From the NCBI GenBank assembly GCA_045603585.1, contig JAZUMK010000063.1, positions 1 through 64,000 on the forward strand: a stretch of 64,000 bases of DNA. Direction: 5' to 3'. The notes under the pieces are model-generated. The model did not search any database, was not told the DNA's origin, and saw only the letters and a program-made list of their open reading frames with translations. The position numbers and the translations under genes were made by a program. This stretch comes from SFEL01 sp045603585. GTDB taxonomy: Bacteria > Bacillota > Clostridia > Christensenellales > CAG-138. Every line of letters begins with the position of its first letter. Positions within the stretch are counted from its first letter, which is position 1. This document shows positions 8,259 to 16,624 of the stretch, piece after piece.

Positions 8259-8313
8259 CATACCCACCCTCTCCATTTTATGCATCTTCGCCTGTCGGCG
8301 AATACTATGGTTG
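8259..8313 (+). repeat. CCCACCC hairpin repeat, copy A
   Basis: Begins TCCATACCCACCC and ends in a hairpin TTCGCC-TGT-CGGCGAA. This is a diverged copy of a dispersed intergenic element also seen at 8372, 13594, 27282, 34370 and 39366. It faces copy B in opposite orientation. The gap 8203-8450 contains only these two copies and no gene. Confidence 0.5.
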
Positions 8314-8371
8314 CAGTGACATTTGCACATCATAAAAAAGACCTGCAATTATATCGGAACATCCATAATGC

Positions 8372-8436
8372 GTATTGTTTTCCCGCAAGGGAAAACACGC
8401 CTTAAAGGGCGGTGGGCGGGTATAGATAACGGCATA
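8372..8436 (-). repeat. CCCACCC hairpin repeat, copy B
   Basis: Minus strand reads TATCTATACCCGCCCACCG, then CCCTTTAAGG, then a hairpin GTTTTCCC/GGGAAAAC. The boundary and the TTTAAGG block match copies D and F, while the hairpin sequence differs but still pairs. Confidence 0.65.
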
Positions 8437-8450
8437 TTCACCACTGTCCC

Positions 8451-8478
8451 ATAAAACAGGGCTGCCGTATGGCAGCCC
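8451..8478 (-). terminator. Terminator of the DUF1576 gene
   Basis: Stem GGGCTGCC/GGCAGCCC with an ATAC loop, then TGTTTTAT on the minus strand. Confidence 0.8.
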
Positions 8479-8498
8479 ATGTTTCTTCTATTATTATA

Positions 8499-10265
8499 TC
8501 AGTGTCCGCTCAGATAGCTGAAGCCCAGCATGATGTACAGCAGGCCGAATATGTATGGCATCAGCATTTCGTGTATTCCGGGGTTCTTTCTCAATCCGTC
8601 CGTCAATACGATTATCTCTGCGCCGTACGCTCCTGCGCCCAGTATGTAGGCCACGAATTTAAGCAGATGGCTGTAATGCTCCAAAGCATGAATTGGCAGT
8701 ATGGACAGTATAAACAGCACTGCCGCCAATGCTGCAACGATATTGCGTATCTGCAGGAAGGTATGGATGGTTTTGCTCTCGCGATGATCCTCCGGCAGGT
8801 CGTGGACGATATTTTTATCGTGAAGGTGTGCGGCGCCCTCCGCTATATGGGCAACGCCATGAACTGCGCCCTCTGCCAGATGAGCCACGCCGTGTACAGC
8901 GCCCTCCGCTATATGCACCACATCCGCCGCCAGCTCTTCCACAAGGCCGGGATGCTTTTCGTGATGGGAAGCATCGTCGTGATACTCATGTCTGGCAATG
9001 GTCTGTATTATGGGATACATTACCAGCGAAACAAGGCCCGCGGTGAATCCGCCGTTATAGAGGTTGAAGCCTCCATGCATTGCGGTGGTTATTCCCGCTG
9101 CAAAGGCGTGGATCATGCCTACGATAACGCCGTAAATATTGCCGTAGCGTCCCGCAATGGGGGCAAGGCCTGTGGCATAGCATACCGCAACGCAAAGATA
9201 CTGGCTGTTCAGCGGCACCTTTGTAAACAGGGAATACAGGGCATATCCCACGAAAATGGACAGCATGTTTCGGGTATTTGCACCGTTGCCCGTCCAGCAC
9301 AGTACGGACAGCAGCGCGCCCACGGTGGCTCCGTTCATGGGCGCACCTATCAGCACCATGTAAAACAGGGTCAAAAGGCCCACGAAGCCCATATTCATAA
9401 GAACGGCAGGCATGCCGAATTCCGAAGCAAAGTCTATATCCAGACCGGTATGATCCCTCAGCAGCCAGAATTCCTTTATTCCCTCCTTTGCCATCAGCAG
9501 GCCGCTCATGCTTATCATGGCAAAGAGGGCTCCAAGGAAGGGTATGAAAAATTCCGGCCGGCTGTCGCCAAGCACGCTTACTATAAGATAGCTGCTGCTG
9601 AGCCCATACGGCGCAATACCCGCCTCCCGGTATATTGCAAAAAAGATTATGCCTATAAGGCCTGCCGCAAGGCCAACGTTAAAAAGGTCAAATCCCCTGT
9701 GCATGGAGCGGGTATGTATGGCTACGGGGGTAATTACAAAGCCGATAATAATTGCGCTGACATATCCGATTATCAGGCCGCCCCAGGAAAATCCGTTGTA
9801 AAAGGTGAGTACGGTTACTATGGGAGACAGCGCCGCCGCCTGCAGGGGATAAAGGATTATGCGGCGGAAGGGTTCTTTTCTGTACAGGGCGAAGAGCAAG
9901 CCGCCCAGCACGAAGGGGATTATGCTGAATATGGTTTTGCCGAAAAGGCCCAGGCCTATGGAGAGAAAGTATGCGCCGAATGCGCCGCCGGATGCGATAA
10001 AGCCGGATATTTTATACAGGAAGTAAGTTAAAAGTCCGCACAGGCCCGCGTTTACCAGCGCCGCATTCAGCCCGCCCACCATGGTATAGTCGGTCACCAG
10101 CGGCGCAGGGCATGTCAGGATGCGCCAAAGTCCCCGGGGAAGCGCAGAAATATCCCCCACTATCAGCCCCGCCACAATAAAGGCGACGGCTATCAGCAGT
10201 ATGGTATTCATTATTATATTGTGATAATGGAGCGAATTGCTTTTGTGCAGGTTTTTTCTCTGCAT
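8499..10265 (-). CDS. DUF1576 multi-pass membrane protein with internal AEGAVHGVAH repeats
   Basis: The 588-aa protein has about a dozen hydrophobic segments in two halves. It contains the LTCPAPLVTDYTMVGGLNAA and NAGLCGLLTYFLY signature that I associate with DUF1576 (uncharacterised). ATG at 10265 follows GGAGGGTAT; an upstream extension has no site. Around residues 450-500, just after YHDDASHHEK, lie three near-perfect 11-residue units (HIAEGAVHGVA, HLAEGAVHGVA, HIAEGAAHLHD). They form a histidine-rich amphipathic stretch between the two membrane halves. The family function is unknown; the histidines could bind metal, but this is speculation. It has its own terminator and no obvious partner. 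Confidence 0.8.
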   Translation of the reverse strand: MQRKNLHKSNSLHYHNIIMNTILLIAVAFIVAGLIVGDISALPRGLWRILTCPAPLVTDYTMVGGLNAALVNAGLCGLLTYFLYKISGFIASGGAFGAYFLSIGLGLFGKTIFSIIPFVLGGLLFALYRKEPFRRIILYPLQAAALSPIVTVLTFYNGFSWGGLIIGYVSAIIIGFVITPVAIHTRSMHRGFDLFNVGLAAGLIGIIFFAIYREAGIAPYGLSSSYLIVSVLGDSRPEFFIPFLGALFAMISMSGLLMAKEGIKEFWLLRDHTGLDIDFASEFGMPAVLMNMGFVGLLTLFYMVLIGAPMNGATVGALLSVLCWTGNGANTRNMLSIFVGYALYSLFTKVPLNSQYLCVAVCYATGLAPIAGRYGNIYGVIVGMIHAFAAGITTAMHGGFNLYNGGFTAGLVSLVMYPIIQTIARHEYHDDASHHEKHPGLVEELAADVVHIAEGAVHGVAHLAEGAVHGVAHIAEGAAHLHDKNIVHDLPEDHRESKTIHTFLQIRNIVAALAAVLFILSILPIHALEHYSHLLKFVAYILGAGAYGAEIIVLTDGLRKNPGIHEMLMPYIFGLLYIMLGFSYLSGH

Positions 10266-10424
10266 ATACCCTCCGGCCTGTTTATCCGGCAAAGCCTGAA
10301 ATGTTTTTCCCAAAAAACATTATACAGTACCCAACTCCCCCCTGCCAACAGCATATTTATGGTTTTTAAACAAGTTCACCCTTGTTTCGCCATTATATTG
10401 GTTGCCCCGCTCCGCTCCGCCGTA

Positions 10425-10452
10425 TTGCATTGCGCGGTATTTCTGATATAAT
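10425..10452 (+). promoter_or_regulatory. Promoter of the CNNM/CBS gene pair
   Basis: TTGCAT (10425-10430), 16 bp, TATAAT (10447-10452) with an extended -10 TGA. Confidence 0.7.
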
Positions 10453-10497
10453 ATCAATAATTATTATATGATTATGATAAGGATGTGGTAACCACAA

Positions 10498-11526
10498 ATG
10501 GACGACGGCAGTACAATATTGCGATACATAATACCCATTTTCGCATTGATGATAGGCGCATCCCTCTGCGCCGCTTCCGAAACCGCATATACCAGCGCAA
10601 ACCGCATTCGCCTTATGAGCCTTGCGGACGATGGCGACCGCCCTGCAAAGCGGGCTCTTAAGGTACTCAATAATTTTGATAAAGCCCTTACCACTCTCCT
10701 CATTCTCAACAACATAACTCACATAGCGACCGCCTCCATCGCTACCATAATGGTAACCAAGCTGTGGGGCGCAGGTGCTGTGGCCGCGTCCACCATCGTT
10801 ACTACGATAGTGGTGTTTTTGTTTGCCGAAATGATCCCCAAATACTTTGCAAAGACCTTCAGCGACAAATATGCCCTTATTGCCGCAGGCCCCCTGCTTT
10901 TCCTGATGAAGGTGCTCACCCCCTTCTCCTTCCTCTTTACCCGCCTTACCGATCTATTGAAAAAGCCCTTTAAAAAGCAGGAGGAAGAACCCACCGTAAC
11001 CGAAGATGAGCTTTATGAATACGTTGAAGCCATCGCAACGGAGGGTGTGCTGGATGAGGAAGAGGCCGAGCTTGTGCAGAGCGCCCTGGAATTCGGCGAG
11101 CGCACCGCCGCAGACATAGTGGTCCCCTGGGAAAAGGTGCTTACGGTTTCCTCCCTTATGAGTCAGGAGGAAATACTGGATATCATCCGCTCCAATGTAC
11201 ACAGCCGCCTACCTGTAACAGACATTAACGGCAACGTTATGGGCGTGCTGCATATCCGCACCTACCTTAAGGCATATATAAACGCAGAGGATGACGAGCC
11301 GCTGCAGCTCAGAGCCATAATGGATAACGTGGCCTTTGTAAACAGCGACACCCCCATCGACGAGCTGCTGCCTGAAATGAGCCGCAAGCGCACGCATATT
11401 TCCATAGTTGTGGACAGGGACGGCAACAATCTGGGCATACTTACCGTGGAAGATATTCTGGAAGAACTGGTGGGCGAGATATACGACGAGGACGATCCCG
11501 TTCCGGAGGGAGGCGTCTATGCTTAA
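10498..11526 (+). CDS. CNNM (DUF21) membrane protein with CBS pair, first of two
   Basis: A 342-aa hemolysin C/CorC-type protein. The DUF21/CNNM transmembrane domain covers about residues 8-150 (GASLCAASETAYTSANRIRL, FAEMIPKYFAKTF), and a CBS pair lies about 200-325 (VVPWEKVLTVSS, THISIVVDRDGNNLGILTVE). It ends without the C-terminal CorC/HlyC domain present in its neighbour. Proteins of this family are linked to magnesium/cobalt efflux or homeostasis and may sense nucleotides through CBS. Its stop overlaps the next start by 8 nt, so the two are coupled and could form a heterodimer (inference). Confidence 0.85.
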   Translation: MDDGSTILRYIIPIFALMIGASLCAASETAYTSANRIRLMSLADDGDRPAKRALKVLNNFDKALTTLLILNNITHIATASIATIMVTKLWGAGAVAASTIVTTIVVFLFAEMIPKYFAKTFSDKYALIAAGPLLFLMKVLTPFSFLFTRLTDLLKKPFKKQEEEPTVTEDELYEYVEAIATEGVLDEEEAELVQSALEFGERTAADIVVPWEKVLTVSSLMSQEEILDIIRSNVHSRLPVTDINGNVMGVLHIRTYLKAYINAEDDEPLQLRAIMDNVAFVNSDTPIDELLPEMSRKRTHISIVVDRDGNNLGILTVEDILEELVGEIYDEDDPVPEGGVYA

Positions 11527-12781
11527 TTACATACTTATAATAATACTGCTGGCCTTCTCCGCATTTTTCTCCGGCTCGGAGATAGCCTATTCCTCCGCAA
11601 ATATTCTGCGCCTGCGCCATACCGCAGAAGCTTCCGGCAGCAGGCAGGATAAGATAGCGCTGGATATCGCCCTTGATTATGACTCCGCCCTTACCACCAT
11701 ACTCATCGGCAACAATCTGGTAAACATAGCCTCCTCCTCCGTTGCAACGGTCATCGCCCTTGACCTTCTGGGCGAAAGCGGCGCATGGCTTGCCACCCTG
11801 ATAATGACCGTACTTATCATCACCTTCGGCGAGATCACCCCCAAGATAATCGCAACTGAGACATGCTATGCCTTTGTACGCCTTGTGGCATACCCCCTGC
11901 GCTTCCTGATGAAGGTGCTTTACCCTGTGGGCAGAGTTATCATGTTCATAGTAAAGCAGGTGGAAAAGCTGTGGGCCCATAAGATAGAGGACGTGCCCAC
12001 CGTAACAGAGGACGAATTTGAAACCATAATAGAAACCGTGGAAGACGAAGGCATACTGGATGAAGACCGCTGCGACCTGCTGCAGAGCGCGCTGGACTTT
12101 GACGATGTGCTGGCCTATGAGATAATCACCCCCAGGGTGGATATGGTCTCCATAGACATTGACGATCCTCTGGAGGAGACCATGGAGCAGATAATGTTCT
12201 CCCCCTTCTCCCGCATACCCGTCTATGAGGACACCATAGACAACATAATAGGCATACTGCACCTTAACCGGGTATTCAAGCACCTTGCGGACAAGGACGA
12301 TATCGATCTCCGTGAGCTGCTGATGCCGGTAACCTTCGTCCATAAAACCATGCCCCTCAACAACGTGCTTTCCACCATGAAGCGCAAAAAATGCCACATG
12401 GTGATCGTCACGGACGAATACGGCGGAACAATGGGCTGCCTCACCATGGAGGACGTATTGGAGCAGCTGGTTGGCGACATCTGGGACGAAAGCGACGAGA
12501 TCGAAGAAGAGCTTATCCGGCTCAGGGATGACCTTTACGATGCGGACGGCGATATGCGCATAGAAGACCTCTTTGCCGAGCTGGATATCGACGACCGGGA
12601 CTTTGATGACGACAACGCCACCCTTGGCGGCTGGGCCACCGAAATGATAGGCGGCTATCCCAAGAAGGGCGATTCCTTCTCCTACAAAAACCTCACCATC
12701 ACCGTGAAAAAGCGCAAAAACCTCCGGGTAGAGCGGCTGCTGGTAAAGGTTTTCCCCATTGAGGAGGAAGAAGACGAATAA
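11519..12781 (+). CDS. CNNM (DUF21)-CBS-CorC_HlyC protein, second of two
   Basis: The 420-aa product has CNNM segments at about 1-180 (FFSGSEIAYSSANILRLRH, ITFGEITPKIIA). A CBS pair follows at about 205-330 (ITPRVDMVSIDIDDP, CHMVIVTDEYGGTMGCLTME). A C-terminal CorC/HlyC domain (TLGGWATEMIGGYPKKGDSF) completes it. GGAGGGAGGCGTCT precedes the ATG at 11519, inside the end of the first gene. It is a likely magnesium or divalent-ion efflux/regulatory membrane protein. The tandem pair differs mainly by presence of the last domain, which suggests one regulated and one minimal subunit (inference). Confidence 0.88.
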   Translation: MLNYILIIILLAFSAFFSGSEIAYSSANILRLRHTAEASGSRQDKIALDIALDYDSALTTILIGNNLVNIASSSVATVIALDLLGESGAWLATLIMTVLIITFGEITPKIIATETCYAFVRLVAYPLRFLMKVLYPVGRVIMFIVKQVEKLWAHKIEDVPTVTEDEFETIIETVEDEGILDEDRCDLLQSALDFDDVLAYEIITPRVDMVSIDIDDPLEETMEQIMFSPFSRIPVYEDTIDNIIGILHLNRVFKHLADKDDIDLRELLMPVTFVHKTMPLNNVLSTMKRKKCHMVIVTDEYGGTMGCLTMEDVLEQLVGDIWDESDEIEEELIRLRDDLYDADGDMRIEDLFAELDIDDRDFDDDNATLGGWATEMIGGYPKKGDSFSYKNLTITVKKRKNLRVERLLVKVFPIEEEEDE

Positions 12782-12794
12782 ACAAAGCAACATA

Positions 12795-12822
12795 AAAAGC
12801 AGCGCAGTCGCGCTGCTTTTTT
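12795..12822 (+). terminator. Terminator of the CNNM/CBS pair
   Basis: Stem AAGCAGCGC/GCGCTGCTT with a 4-nt loop followed by Ts. Confidence 0.9.
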
Positions 12823-12836
12823 ATTATGTTAATGTG

Positions 12837-13037
12837 CTAATCCTTAATGTATTCGGCTATGTCTTCCAGTTTGCAGTCCAGCACAGAGCAAAGCTTATTC
12901 AGGGTTTTTGTTTCCATGTTTTCATTGGCCTTAAGACGGCGTACAGTTTTGCTGTCGATCCCGCCTTTTTCCCTCAATACATAGGTGGTTATTCCCTTTT
13001 TCTTCATGGTTTCCCACAGCTTATCATATGTTATCAT
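12837..13037 (-). CDS. Small XRE/Cro-type DNA-binding protein
   Basis: The 66-aa protein is a single helix-turn-helix domain: ITYDKLWETMKKKGITTYVL, then GGIDSKTVRRLKANENMET as recognition region and LCSVLDCKLEDI. It resembles minimal Cro/cI-like repressors of mobile elements and toxin modules. It is divergent from the SLOG-family gene, and the 90-bp gap holds a consensus promoter wrapped in palindromes. It therefore probably represses that gene and itself (inference). Confidence 0.85.
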   Translation of the reverse strand: MITYDKLWETMKKKGITTYVLREKGGIDSKTVRRLKANENMETKTLNKLCSVLDCKLEDIAEYIKD

Positions 13038-13051
13038 ATCTTCACCCTCGC

Positions 13052-13120
13052 TTGACAGTGAATATTATGAGGGTTATAATCCCCAATATTAAGGGGATAT
13101 AACCCCCATATGGGGTGTGA
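13052..13120 (+). promoter_or_regulatory. Perfect consensus promoter overlapped by nested palindromes
   Basis: TTGACA (13052-13057), 17 bp, TATAAT (13075-13080). The -10 lies inside GGGTTATAATCCCC, mirrored by AGGGGATATAACCCC after a 7-bp centre. A 12-bp perfect palindrome CCCCATATGGGG follows. A promoter this strong would need a repressor; the divergent XRE protein is the obvious candidate. Confidence 0.75.
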
Positions 13121-13127
13121 CAGACAT

Positions 13128-13589
13128 ATGAAAAGCAAAACATGCTGCTTTACCGGGCACAGGGAAATCGACAGCGATACGGATGAACTCAAAGCCTCGC
13201 TAAAGCAAACGATTACTCAGCTTATAAACAGCGGCATAATCTATTTCGGCGCAGGCGGTGCCCGCGGCTTTGATACTCTTGCAGCTCAAACAGTTCTGGA
13301 ACTGAAGCTTACATATCCTCATATAAAATTGATACTTGTTCTCCCCTGCCCGAATCAAACCAAAGGATGGCACACCGGGGATATCTGTACATATGAAAAC
13401 ATAAAAAAACAGGCCGACAAAATAAAAGTATTGTCGGACCATTATTATAATGGGTGCATGCTTGTGAGAAATCGCCACCTGGTAAACTGTTCCTCGGTAT
13501 GTATCTGCTATATGCGAAAGCCTTGCGGCGGCACAGCTTATACCGTACGATACGCTTCCAAGTGCGGCCTGCGCATTATTGAGTTATAG
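13128..13589 (+). CDS. SLOG-family (DUF1273/YpsA-like) protein
   Basis: The 153-aa product starts MKSKTCCFTGHREI and contains GAGGARGFDTLAAQTVLELK, the glycine-rich nucleotide-binding signature of the SLOG Rossmann-like superfamily. It also has ILVLPCPNQTKGW and a C-terminal CGGTAYTVRYA segment. Related proteins (YpsA, DprA-like, LOG) bind nucleotides or nucleotide-derived signals, and several act in defence or phage-linked systems. I prefer ATG at 13128 because the family starts at the K-CCFTGHR strand; ATG at 13110 would add six residues. The substrate is unknown. Confidence 0.75.
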   Translation: MKSKTCCFTGHREIDSDTDELKASLKQTITQLINSGIIYFGAGGARGFDTLAAQTVLELKLTYPHIKLILVLPCPNQTKGWHTGDICTYENIKKQADKIKVLSDHYYNGCMLVRNRHLVNCSSVCICYMRKPCGGTAYTVRYASKCGLRIIEL

Positions 13590-13593
13590 CAAA

Positions 13594-13624
13594 GCGAAAC
13601 ACCCTAAAAGTGGTGGGTATAGAT
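13594..13624 (-). repeat. CCCACC hairpin repeat, truncated copy C
   Basis: Minus strand ATTTATCTATACCCACCACT followed by TTTAGGGTG matches the left boundary of the dispersed repeat only. It fills the short gap between two convergent genes. Confidence 0.45.
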
Positions 13625-13627
13625 AAA

Positions 13628-14398
13628 TCAAAACACACTGCCAAAGCAAACCAGGCTGTCCGCCAGATCCTGCCGATATAATTCATCACTTTCATTCAGG
13701 CTGTTTATGCAGACCTTTCCCGCCGTTGCGCTGGCGTGAATGTATTTGCCATCCCCCAGATACATGGCAATGTGTCCGGGGAAATACAGAAGGTCCGCCT
13801 TTTTCGCCTTATCCGAAGCAATTTTCACCACAGGGTATCCCGGCTGAATGGATGCATTGCGGTATATGGCAATGCCGTGGATAAGATATGCGCTGTGGCA
13901 AAGGCCGCTGCAATCCACCCCCACCGGCGTGCGTCCGCCCCAGCGATAAGGCACGTCAAGATACTCCATTGCGGTTTCTGCAATTCGCTTTCTCAATTCA
14001 TCCTCGCTGCAGTGTGCATCCCGCTCCTGCAGCGCCCCGGAATACAGATATCCCTCCCGCCCGTCAAGAAGCCGCACCTTTGTCCAGCCCTTTTCCTCCC
14101 CTGCGGTTTCAATCAGCGCCCCCTTGGGCAGGGTCAGCAGTATCCGGGCTTTTATATCCGGCATGCTCCGCACATCGGCAAAGCGAAAGCCGATGCGCGC
14201 AGGCCGCGATTGATAGCTGTGATCCGCAAGATGCCGCCGCCTGATGCAGCTGACATAGCCGTAGTCCATCCGCACCCGGCAAAATTCTCCCATATCCTCC
14301 ATTATCTCCGCCCGCTGGCCGTACCAGGCCTCGTCGTCCAGTTCATCGGCATATGGTTCCCTGTACAGCGGCGCGGCAGGGTGGTTTATCAGCAGCAT
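13628..14398 (-). CDS. NlpC/P60 cysteine peptidase with SH3-like domains, cytoplasmic
   Basis: A 256-aa protein without a signal peptide. Two bacterial SH3-like regions (about 1-60 and 75-125, with GWTKVRLLDGREGYLYSGAL) precede an NlpC/P60 domain with VGVDCSGLCHSAY (Cys163) and GHIAMYLGDGKYIHASA (catalytic His). This layout matches gamma-D-glutamyl-L-diamino acid endopeptidases of the YkfC type, which process recycled murein peptides in the cytoplasm. Lack of export signals supports that reading. No murein peptide transporter or epimerase gene is adjacent. Confidence 0.82.
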   Translation of the reverse strand: MLLINHPAAPLYREPYADELDDEAWYGQRAEIMEDMGEFCRVRMDYGYVSCIRRRHLADHSYQSRPARIGFRFADVRSMPDIKARILLTLPKGALIETAGEEKGWTKVRLLDGREGYLYSGALQERDAHCSEDELRKRIAETAMEYLDVPYRWGGRTPVGVDCSGLCHSAYLIHGIAIYRNASIQPGYPVVKIASDKAKKADLLYFPGHIAMYLGDGKYIHASATAGKVCINSLNESDELYRQDLADSLVCFGSVF

Positions 14399-14448
14399 GG
14401 CAGCCTCCTGAGTTTTTTATATGTTTATGCCGAAAAAATCCATATATA

Positions 14449-14482
14449 CAAAAACCGCCCGAAGGATGTATCCTCAGGCGGT
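14449..14482 (-). terminator. Terminator of mreB
   Basis: Minus strand stem ACCGCCTGAGGAT/ATCCTTCGGGCGGT (one mismatch) followed by TTTTTG. Confidence 0.88.
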
Positions 14483-14499
14483 GTGTTTTTAATTTGGAA

Positions 14500-15552
14500 T
14501 TACTGCTGGGTGGGGAAATCGAAGTATTCGCCGCGCTTGTAGTCGTAGATGGCGCCGGAGGAGAACTTGTCGATATTCTCCAGCACCTTGCCGGTACCTA
14601 TTGCTACGCAGGAAATGGGATCCTCCGCCACATAGCAGGGCACCTTGGTATGCTCGGCGATGAACTTGTCCATGCCGTAAAGCAGCGCGCCGCCGCCGGT
14701 AAGGCAGATGCCGTTTTCGGTGATATCGGAAGCAAGCTCAGGGGGAGTGCGCTCGAACAGACCCTTTACGCTTTCCAGTATCATCTGCAGGGGCTCTTCC
14801 AGAGCCTCGATCATCTCATTGGAGCCGATAACCAGAGCCTGAGGCAGGCCGGATACAAGGTTTCTGCCCTTTACGTCGATAAAGAGCTGCTCCTTGCGGG
14901 GATATGCGGAGCCGATACGGATCTTGATCTCTTCTGCGGTGCGCTCACCGATAAGCAGATTGTGCTTCTTGCGCATATAGCGAACGATGGAATCATCGAA
15001 CTTATCGCCTGCGATCTTGATGGAATCGGACAGTACAGAGCCGCCAAGGGACAGTATAGCAACGTCGCTGGTGCCGCCGCCGATATCCAGTATCATATTG
15101 CCGCGGGGAGCGGAAATGTCGATACCTGCGCCGATGGCCGCTGCAATGGGCTCCTCGATAAGGTAGGTATGGCGGGCGCCGGCCTCTTCGGTGGCGTCTA
15201 TTACGGAGCGCTTTTCGACTTCGGTAACGCCGGAGGGCACGCATACAACCACCCTGGGCTTGAAGAAAATACGCCTGCCCACTACCTTGCGCAGGAAGTG
15301 ATTAAGGAGACGCTCGGTAATATCGTAATTGGAAATAACGCCATCCCTCAGAGGGCGCATGGCGATGATGTTGCCGGGGGTACGGCCGATCATGCGGCGG
15401 GCTTCTTCACCCACGGCAAGAATGTTGCCGGTGATCTTTTCAACCGCAACAACGGAAGGCTCCCTCAGAACTATACCTTTTCCGCGAACATATACCAGTA
15501 CGCTTGCAGTACCAAGGTCAATGCCCACATCGCTGAATTCAAAAATTCCCAT
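14500..15552 (-). CDS. mreB: Rod shape-determining actin-like protein MreB/Mbl
   Basis: The 350-aa product is a bacterial actin. Phosphate 1 motif DVGIDLGTASVLVYV is N-terminal, followed by the conserved EPSVVAV. DIGGGTSDVAILSLGG is phosphate 2, and LTGGGALLYGMD is the adenosine motif. It polymerises under the membrane and guides lateral wall synthesis. The gene stands alone, with no mreC/mreD beside it, which favours an Mbl or MreBH-like paralogue over the mreBCD copy, though the sequence alone does not settle this. It faces away from the sortase gene. Confidence 0.93.
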   Translation of the reverse strand: MGIFEFSDVGIDLGTASVLVYVRGKGIVLREPSVVAVEKITGNILAVGEEARRMIGRTPGNIIAMRPLRDGVISNYDITERLLNHFLRKVVGRRIFFKPRVVVCVPSGVTEVEKRSVIDATEEAGARHTYLIEEPIAAAIGAGIDISAPRGNMILDIGGGTSDVAILSLGGSVLSDSIKIAGDKFDDSIVRYMRKKHNLLIGERTAEEIKIRIGSAYPRKEQLFIDVKGRNLVSGLPQALVIGSNEMIEALEEPLQMILESVKGLFERTPPELASDITENGICLTGGGALLYGMDKFIAEHTKVPCYVAEDPISCVAIGTGKVLENIDKFSSGAIYDYKRGEYFDFPTQQ

Positions 15553-15757
15553 CTATATCCTCCATGGCGTGTGTCGCCGATTTAAAAGCTGTAAACAGCA
15601 GCAATATGTACCGTGAACCGACAAAAGCCCACAGGTTCATTATTATATCATTTTATCACAGTTTATTATTGTATCATTCTACCACAATGTTAACAATAGT
15701 GACATCAAATAAATTTGAATAAATTTTTAAGTTTTGGTCAACAATCTTCCAATATCA

Positions 15758-15786
15758 TTGATGGAGCAGCCTCTTCAATATATAAT
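15758..15786 (+). promoter_or_regulatory. Promoter of the sortase gene
   Basis: TTGATG (15758-15763), 17 bp, TATAAT (15781-15786), 34 bp before the chosen TTG start. Confidence 0.7.
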
Positions 15787-15819
15787 GTAGCAAAAATACG
15801 CCCAAAAGGAGGTGCAGCA

Positions 15820-16593
15820 TTGAAAGGTATACTTATTGCAGCTATATGCATGGCTGTGCTTGCGGGCTGCGCCCCCAAGGGACCCGCTCCCGTTACGGTG
15901 GTGGTGGAGGAGGCCGCTCCCGCTGAAATTACCGGAGCCCTTCCCAGGGCTGCCGCCCGTGACGGATACACCATAGACGAGCTGGACGGCGTTGCCGGGG
16001 AATACGATCCCCTGCCAAAGCATCAGACATTCGAAGAAGCATACGCCGCAAACCCCGACGTTATAGGCTGGCTCACCCTGGACGGCACAGCAATAGACTA
16101 TCCTGTGCTGCGCACCGCAGACAATGACTTTTACCTCACCCATAATGCAGAGGGAGAGGACAGCAAGCACGGCGCGATATTTATGGATTTCCGCAACGCC
16201 CTGCCCTCCATGCAGCAGCACATAATAGTTTACGGCCACAATATGAAAAACGGAACCATGTTCCACGACCTTGTGAACTACAAGCAGCGGGATTTCTTTG
16301 ATAAAAACCGCCGGGTATATCTGCTGTGGGACGGCATGGATACGGAATGGGAAATATTCTGCGCCTATATAGTTGAGCCGGATACCATATACCCCATACA
16401 GACCATGTTTGCAGACGGGGAGGACTTTGCAGGTGTAATGAACGATACGGTAAAATACGCCCGCACCGTAAGTCCCTCTGTGGTGGATGATACAATAACC
16501 ATACAGCCCAGCGATCAGGTGCTGTCCCTGGTCACCTGCACATACGAATACGACGATTCCCGCTATGTGGTAATGGCAAGGCGGGTAAGATAA
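15820..16593 (+). CDS. Class B sortase anchored as a lipoprotein
   Basis: The 257-aa product is a sortase B-type transpeptidase. The catalytic histidine lies in IIVYGHNMKNGTMFH, the cysteine in LSLVTCTYEYDD (C240) and the arginine in DDSRYVVMAR. Start TTG at 15820 is set by AAAGGAGG with 7-nt spacing and yields a signal peptide with lipobox VLAGC. This is unusual, because sortases normally keep an N-terminal transmembrane anchor. A longer reading from 15715 lacks a site and lies upstream of the promoter. Sortase B enzymes attach NPQTN-like substrates to the wall; no substrate gene is adjacent. It has its own promoter and a bidirectional terminator. Confidence 0.88.
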   Translation: MKGILIAAICMAVLAGCAPKGPAPVTVVVEEAAPAEITGALPRAAARDGYTIDELDGVAGEYDPLPKHQTFEEAYAANPDVIGWLTLDGTAIDYPVLRTADNDFYLTHNAEGEDSKHGAIFMDFRNALPSMQQHIIVYGHNMKNGTMFHDLVNYKQRDFFDKNRRVYLLWDGMDTEWEIFCAYIVEPDTIYPIQTMFADGEDFAGVMNDTVKYARTVSPSVVDDTITIQPSDQVLSLVTCTYEYDDSRYVVMARRVR

Positions 16594-16620
16594 AAGCCGC
16601 ACATGCCGTGCGGCTTTTAT
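16592..16620. terminator. Bidirectional terminator between sortase and 8-oxoguanine deaminase genes
   Basis: AAAAGCCGCAC/GTGCGGCTTTT hairpin with T-runs on both sides; serves both convergent genes. Confidence 0.88.
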
Positions 16621-16624
16621 TATG

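Noticed and set aside
8469..10031. 520-codon plus-strand frame opposite the DUF1576 gene
   Set aside because: Composition (His, Tyr, Cys, Gln-rich) is that of an antisense reading of a membrane protein.
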